Shown here piece after piece: positions 58,720 to 64,000 of a stretch of 64,000 bases of DNA. Position numbers and translations under genes: made by a program. Numbering within the stretch: position 1 is the first letter of the stretch; each line of letters starts with the position of its first letter. The stretch comes from Thereva unica (lineage: Eukaryota; Arthropoda; Insecta; Diptera; Therevidae), in the NCBI GenBank assembly GCA_949987705.1, contig CATLJY010000184.1:39785-103784 (forward strand), given 5' to 3'. The notes under the pieces were generated by a model that saw only the letters and a list, made by a program, of their open reading frames with translations, was not told the DNA's origin and ran no database searches.

Positions 58720-60845
58720 AAGAAAATATAGATCCGGTTTTTTGTAAGCCCTATACCGTACCCTTTGGTCTCAGGGAGCGCGTAGAAAAAGAAATTGACA
58801 GGTTAGTAGAGAGCAATATTTTAGAACCTATTAAGTATAGTGAATGGGCCTCTCCGATAGTTGTTGTGCCAAAGAAGGACAATAATTTAAGGTTGTGTAT
58901 CAATTGTAAGATTGGAATCAATAAAGCGATTAAAACATCGATATATCCACTACCAAGTATAGATGATTTGCTGTCTCAATTTGCAAATTGCGCATTTTTT
59001 TGCATTTTAGATTTGACAGGGGCATATCAACAACTTGCAGTTAATGAAGAGTCTCAAAAATTAATCACTATCAACACACATAAAGGGCTTTTTCGTTATA
59101 AACGACTACCTTATGGAGTTTCGTCGGCACCAGCGGAATTCCAAAAAGTAATGGATGAAATATTAAAAGACATGAAAAAAGTAGGCTGTTATTTAGATGA
59201 CATTTTAGTAGGCGGACAAAGTCGGGAAGAATGTGAAGGAAATTTAATAGAAGTATTAAAGAGATTAGAAGAGCACAACATTAGAATAAATTTAGGAAAA
59301 TGCAAATTTTTTGAAACGAGCGTTGAATATTTAGGACATGAGATAGGCCGAGAGGGTATTCGTCCGAATAACAAAAAAATTCAGGCGATTGTAGAAGCAC
59401 CTAGTCCCAAAAATGTCACACAATTAAAAAGTTTTTTCGGGCTACTAAATTTCTATAACCGATTTATTCCGAGACTGTCAGCGAGAGTTAGTATTTTATA
59501 TGATTTGTTAAAGAAAAATTCGAAATTTATTTGGACGGAGGGACATGAACGAGCTTTTAATGAAGCGAAAGCATTGATACAAAATAACAATTTGTTAGCC
59601 CACTATGATCCACAAAAGCAAATAACAATAACATGTGACGCTAGCCCGTACGGAGTAGGCGCAGTGCTTGCGCATATTATAAACGGAGAAGAGAAACCGG
59701 TACTTTTCGCATCTTCGACACTAAATCCTGCTGAAAAGAATTACAGTCAAACACATAGAGAAGCCTTAGCTGTTATGTTTGCGGTCAAAAAATTCCATAA
59801 ATATATATATGGACACAAGTTTATAATATATACGGACCATCAACCTCTTAAAGAAATTTTTAATGAAAAGAAAGGTCACATGTCAGTTGCGGCCGCTCGA
59901 TTACAAAGATGGGCTACCACGTTATCGATGTATGACTACGAAATAAAATATAAAAGGGCTGCTCAGGTACAACATGCCGATGCATTGTCCAGGTTACCAC
60001 TGGATGAGGTCACAGGGGTCTCAGAAGAGGCCGTGAACATTTTTGCGATAAATGCTCAAGAAACCCAACTAGTAAAGTTAGAGGACGTTAGAGTAGAAAC
60101 TAAGAAAGATATAATTCTGGCAAGAGTATACGGAGCACTAATGAATGGTTTTCAAAACGCAACGGATGAAATAAAATATTATAAAGATAGGCAGAATTCC
60201 TTTAGTTGTGATTCCGGATGTATTTTTTACGGTGATAGATTAGTAGTCCCAGATTCCTTAAAGCATAGTGTCTTATCAATGCTACATAACACGCACATAG
60301 GAATAGTTCGCATGAAAATGTTAGCCAGAAGCTATGTTTGGTGGAAGAATATAGACAACGATATTGTTGAGTTTGTAAACAGTTGCAAATGCTGCGCTCA
60401 AACACAAAACTTTCAAAGAAGTAAACTCAAGTCTAGCTGGATACCTAGTTATTACCCTTATGAACGTGTTCATATTGATTTTTTTTATTTGGAGGGCCAA
60501 GAATTCTTAGTTCTTGTAGATAGTTACTCGAAATGGATTGAAGTTAGTCTTATGAAAAATACTAATGCAATGAAGACAATAGAAAAACTGCGGGAATGGT
60601 TTTCAGTTTTTGGAATACCTTCGCAATTGGTATCAGATAATGGACCACCCTTTAGTTCAAAACAGTTTATTGAATTTTGTGAAAAGAATAATATTCGCAT
60701 ATTAAAAAGTCCTCCATATCATCCTAAATCAAATGGAATAGCCGAAAGAGCGGTACAAACTGTAAAGAGTGCGTTAAAAAAGTGCATAGTAGAAAGTAAA
60801 GGTTATAGAGTTGATTTGAACCAGAAATTTACAATTTTCTTCTAA
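58710..60845 (+). pseudogene. Ty3/gypsy reverse transcriptase, RNase H and integrase
   Basis: A 711-codon frame. RT: SEWASPIVVVPKKDN (about 45), LRLCINCKIGIN (about 58; one expected Asp is absent, as IN-C stands where D-Y/F-R is usual), motif A with FCILDLTGAYQQL (about 98), YKRLPYGVSSAP, motif C YLDDILVGG (about 152). RNase H: ITCDASPYGVGAVL (about 308), and YTDHQPL. Integrase: HNTHIGIVR...CKCCAQT zinc finger, HIDFFYLEGQEF, VSDNGPPFSS and PKSNGIAERAVQTVK. A frameshift at about 60840 cuts the integrase C-terminus. Confidence 0.92.
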
Positions 60846-61408
60846 AATACCGAAACACACCAACAGTAACAACTGGTTACTCGCCAGCAGAATTAATTTT
60901 TAAATTCAAACCTAAAACGTGTTTAGATATGTTAAAAATGAAAAATCCTAATTATAGAGAGATAAGAAAAAATAATATACAAGAACAAGGAAAATAAAAT
61001 AACCCGTATGTAAACGAAAAACACAAAATAGTGATTTTTGAATCCGGAGAAAATATTCTTTATAGAAATAACTTTAAGTCGTATGTTAAATGGATTCCAG
61101 GTCAAATTACCGAGAGGCTAAGCAAAAATTTATATAGAGTAAAAATTAACGGCATAAGTAGGGTAGCTCATACAGATCAGTTGAAGAAGGGAGTTAAGGA
61201 AGTTAAATTTAGTCCGTTTATAAAATCGTATCAAGTAATTAACAATGATAAAACAGATTTTGAAAGGGAAGAAAGTGATGAATTTTTAAGTGCTGAAGAA
61301 TTAGTTGAGGTACCACAAAAGGAAAAAAATGTGGAAAATCAGGTAGAATCTGAACGTGTAAGACGTTCTGAAAGAATCAAAGATAAAAAGAGAAACAAAC
61401 GTAGGTAG
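60840..61408 (+). pseudogene. Ty3/gypsy integrase C-terminus
   Basis: Continues in two other frames: LKYRNTPTVTTGYSPAELIF to about 60997, then 61031-61408 with EGENILYRN-like, WIPGQITERLSKNLYRVKI and HTDQLKKG, the SH3-like end of gypsy integrases. The last 40 residues are basic (VRRSERIKDKKRNKRR). Confidence 0.8.
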
Positions 61409-61575
61409 ATACTAACTAATGAATTTGTTTAGTTAAGAATGAATGTTTGGAGAATTATGAGAATTATAATATCAGGAATTAACTTAAAATTATAGAATTG
61501 TTATTATTTATAAGGTAGAGCAATAATACAATATTGTAATGCATATATGATGTCTAACATTAAGTTGAAGGGGAT

Positions 61576-61704
61576 TGATATGTATTGAAGTTAATATGAA
61601 TATGTATATGTAGAGCTGTAGGAGGATAACTGGTTTTCAGTAGAGTTAGTCACCGGCAACTCCACAGTCAGTTCGGTCAGTCCCGATAGATTAAGAGAAG
61701 TGAT
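61576..61704 (+). repeat. Ty3/gypsy right LTR
   Basis: Matches 57254-57382 with one difference (CGATAGATTAAG for CGATAGCTTAAG). The sequence that follows holds AATAAATAAA, a possible poly(A) signal. Confidence 0.75.
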
Positions 61705-61775
61705 GTACAACAATGGAATAAATAAAATTAAGGAATAACGAAAACCAGCACTAAATGTTTCAGTTAATATTTATA

Positions 61776-62105
61776 TCAGCGATGTATAAGTGAACGCACT
61801 TTTTTAAGCCGTTGATCTAGACGAGATATAACCGTAAGAGCCTTGTCCTCATAATCCGCAATGGATTCTGTTTCCCGCTCATAATCCTCCGATTTTATGG
61901 TGGACTTTACATCATTATTTGCCCTTTGAAGATTCTCGCGAGCAGCCTGTAATCGATCGCGCAATACGGCTAAATTTTCTTCCATTACCTCTAAGGCTTC
62001 CGCAGGAGTGCTTAGGGTAGGAATGTCCGTCTTTAAGTACTCCGCCGCTTCATTAACGATCCGCGTCACCAGACCGCGATATGTGGTTCGAGATGCGGTA
62101 TTCAT
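61776..62105 (-). pseudogene. BEL/Pao gag, N-terminal part
   Basis: The true first gag exon: MNTASRTTYRGLVTRI, then a helical, charged segment (EVMEENLAVLRDRLQAAREN) that would form a coiled coil, and KVRSLIHR before a stop at 61776. The ATG lies 72 bp inside the 5' LTR. The rest of gag is on the far side of the gypsy element, 4.5 kb away. Confidence 0.75.
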
Positions 62106-62155
62106 ATCAAATTTAATTAATTAAAATCTCGTTACGGTAAAGTAATAAACCTACT

Positions 62156-62175
62156 GTTCCCGGGTTTCGGCACCA
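62156..62175 (-). promoter_or_regulatory. Primer-binding site, tRNA-Phe type
   Basis: On the minus strand TGGTGCCGAAACCCGGGAAC begins one base inside the LTR. It matches, from memory, the complement of the 3' end of insect tRNA-Phe, so this retroelement likely uses that tRNA as primer. Confidence 0.75.
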
Positions 62176-62176
62176 A

Positions 62177-62388
62177 TGTTGAAAATATACGTCAACAACG
62201 TCGTTATTAGAATTAAAACACCGGGTCCGATTAAATATAAAAATGTTTATTACTTAATTAGTTTATAATGCGATCCGATCTTTACGAAATCTAGAATAAG
62301 ACTACATGATAAATAGACTGATTTATTCTGGGTTGCAGAAATGCCCATGAGGAATAGCGGACTTATCGGTTTTGTTCTATTGTCTACA
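62177..62388 (-). repeat. BEL/Pao 5' LTR
   Basis: In plus orientation begins TGTTGAAAATATACG and ends TCTACA, followed by the TTACT duplication. Confidence 0.93.
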
Positions 62389-62393
62389 TTACT

Positions 62394-62960
62394 TATGCCC
62401 ATCCTTTTTCTTTGTTTTTTTTTTTCGTTTTTTCTTACACAAATCTATAAGTTTCTGTACATAATTGTGAAGCTGTTATAAATAAATAAAAATAAATAAA
62501 ATAAATAAACATTGATATACATACAATTACTTTTCTAAATATCTTGCATACCTGCATACAGCAAAACAAGATATAACTCATTGTCAAAACTATAAATCTA
62601 GCAAAATGTAACGATTTAAATCGTTGATCTGAGTAAACAACAGATCCAGTTATTCTCATAGGCAATAAAATGATGTGTAATGGTGTATTTTTTATTTCTT
62701 TAGGAATGCACCAAAAAACCCGTTTAAACATTTTTATTTTCATTTAGGTTTTTAATCCTTATGAAAAACTTGTGACTGTGGCAATCAAAATCCTTGTGAC
62801 ACAATTCCTCTTATAATGATCTTATATGAATAATACCTTACAAGCACTGTTACTAATTGAAACTAATTAGTTGAAAATAATTACTTGATGATTTATTATG
62901 GTAATGAGAGTTTGACTTAGTTTGAAGGCTAAACTAATTTGATAATTTCGTTTTCTTTTA
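62394..62960. other. AT-rich stretch outside the BEL/Pao element
   Basis: No gene, no repeat structure beyond A/T runs. Confidence 0.4.
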
Positions 62961-63199
62961 CATTAAATCTGTAAATGCTCTTTCCCAGTTTCTAGGAAAG
63001 TTATTGTAATGGGTTCGAAAATCGAAATGGTAATTTTCAACGTATTGTCATTTTTAAACGTTTTTGTTAACTCGCTTTCTTGTCTGTCTGTTTGTCCGGT
63101 ACAAATCTTCCAATCGATTTTTTGAATACTTCCGGTTTCAGAATCACCCTGAAAATTTGCACACAGCTTCAGCTCCGATGACAATGCAATATCGTATAC

Positions 63200-64000
63200 G
63201 CATTATACCGTTAGATCCATGGCGGCCGTGTAAATAGGACGGATTACTGTCTTCTTCAAGAAACAAATTTTGCAATCGATTTTTCAAATACTTCCGGATA
63301 CTGAAATTTTTCATACAGCATAAGCTCCGATGACAATGAAATGTTGTATACCCAATATACCTTTAGATCCATGGCGGCCGTCTCAGGAGGGCGGATTGAA
63401 ATATTCTTCACAGCCCCTTTGACATGGGTATCAAATGAAAGGGTATGATAAATAGAACACCATTAGCAATATAGTATACTCAATATAACGTTTGGTCCAT
63501 GGCGGCCATCTCAAGAGGGCGGATTACCGTTTTCTTGACAACCTCCAAGACATTGGTATCAAATAAAAGGATTTGATAAATAAAACACAATACGCATACT
63601 CAATGTATCGTTTGGTCCATTGCGGCCATCTCAAGAGGACCAAAAGATATTACCATTACAATTTTCGTAACAACACCCGAGGCATGGCTATCAAATGAAA
63701 GGGTATAATAAGTAGAACACCATAAGCAATATAGTATACTCAATATATCGTTTCTTCCATGGCGGCTGTCTCAAGAGGGCGGATTACCATTTTCTTTACA
63801 ACACCCGAGACATGGGTATCAAATGAAAGGGTATGGTAAGTAGGTCACCATAAGCAATATAAAATAGTCAATATATCGTTTGGTCCATGGCCGCCATCTC
63901 AAGAGGGCGGATTACCATTCTCTTCACAACCCCCTCGACATGGGCATCAAATGAAAGGGTATGATAAGTAGAACACCATAAGCAATATAGTAAACTCAAT
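63200..64000 (+). repeat. Diverged relatives of the 128-bp satellite
   Basis: About six units with CCATGGCGGCC, CTCAAGAGGGCGGATTACC and GGTATCAAATGAAAGGGTAT, running off the window. They differ more from one another than the units at 34282-41900 do. The lead-in (62960-63200) does not match the Helitron A-C head. Confidence 0.85.

Larger units (their letters stand above)
57254..61704 (+). mobile_element. Ty3/gypsy retrotransposon nested in BEL/Pao gag
   Basis: About 130-bp direct repeats starting TGATATGTATTGAAG at both ends (57254-57382 and 61576-61704) differ at one base. A polypurine tract (GAAGGGGA) precedes the right one. Gag, protease, RT-RNase H-integrase lie between, on the plus strand. 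The true right edge may be up to 70 bp further (there is an AATAAA run at 61723). No target duplication was found. Confidence 0.88.
51996..62388 (-). mobile_element. BEL/Pao retrotransposon, full length, with nested Ty3/gypsy
   Basis: Both LTRs are present (51996-52206 and 62177-62388, about 211 bp, about five differences by eye). TTACT is repeated at 51991-51995 and 62389-62393, a 5-bp target duplication typical of BEL/Pao. The gene order on the minus strand is gag, protease, RT, RNase H, integrase, DUF5641, with a Ty3/gypsy element inserted in gag. Many frameshifts. Confidence 0.93.

Noticed and set aside
62156..62175. A tRNA gene fragment
   Set aside because: Only the 3' end of tRNA-Phe is matched and it lies next to the LTR, so it is a primer-binding site.

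Overview
This window is a eukaryotic, almost certainly insect, transposable-element graveyard. I see no host gene, tRNA or rRNA. The evidence for an arthropod is the mix of families: BEL/Pao elements with the DUF1759/DUF1758/Peptidase_A17/DUF5641 layout, an R1-like LINE, a jockey/CR1-like LINE, Ty3/gypsy, a ZMYM1-like hAT, Helitrons with satellite interiors, and a Polinton/Maverick whose accessory genes resemble those common in insect genomes. The order of insect cannot be told from this sequence.

Layout. 1-18150: a BEL/Pao retrotransposon (integrase, DUF5641, a downstream acidic ORF, polypurine tract and 3' LTR) is split by a complete 15,041-bp Polinton-like element (556-15596) flanked by an exact 6-bp target duplication, CAGATT. 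18164-20584: a Helitron carrying a nested 1.4-kb solo LTR. 20585-23129: mostly unrecognised DNA. 23138-25686: a hAT element with an 8-bp target duplication. 25860-27900: degenerate tandem repeats interrupted by a PIF/Harbinger-like MITE and a LINE scrap. 28455-31013: a palindromic foldback element with a nested 1.9-kb block. 31290-33942: a truncated R1-like LINE. 33952-42056: three head-to-tail Helitrons filled with a 128-bp satellite. 42544-44540: a jockey-like LINE with a poly(A) tail. 44736-46700: a decayed BEL/Pao gag-protease. 46952-51229: a tandemly duplicated 2.1-kb Helitron. 51996-62388: a BEL/Pao element on the minus strand with both LTRs, tRNA-Phe-like primer site and a Ty3/gypsy element nested in its gag. 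62960-64000: more of the 128-bp-type satellite.

The most interesting object is the Polinton-like element. It has 2.6-kb terminal inverted repeats that each carry a gene (a possible OB-fold DNA-binding protein), a near-complete protein-primed family-B DNA polymerase, a double-jelly-roll capsid-like protein, a small conserved protein, a packaging ATPase fragment and a DUF8207-like protein. I found no integrase and no protease. An internal 1.69-kb inverted duplication has pasted the first part of the polymerase gene onto the capsid gene in frame and removed the front half of the ATPase. The two polymerase copies carry different frameshifts. The element is structurally complete at its ends but probably not autonomous in its present state.

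How the pieces work together: for the Polinton, polymerase plus DNA-binding protein would replicate and capsid plus ATPase would package. In the retrotransposons, gag, protease, RT/RNase H and integrase form the usual copy-and-paste set. All of the large pol genes here are broken by frameshift, stop, deletion or insertion. Family assignments are from recognition of motifs, not from a database search.
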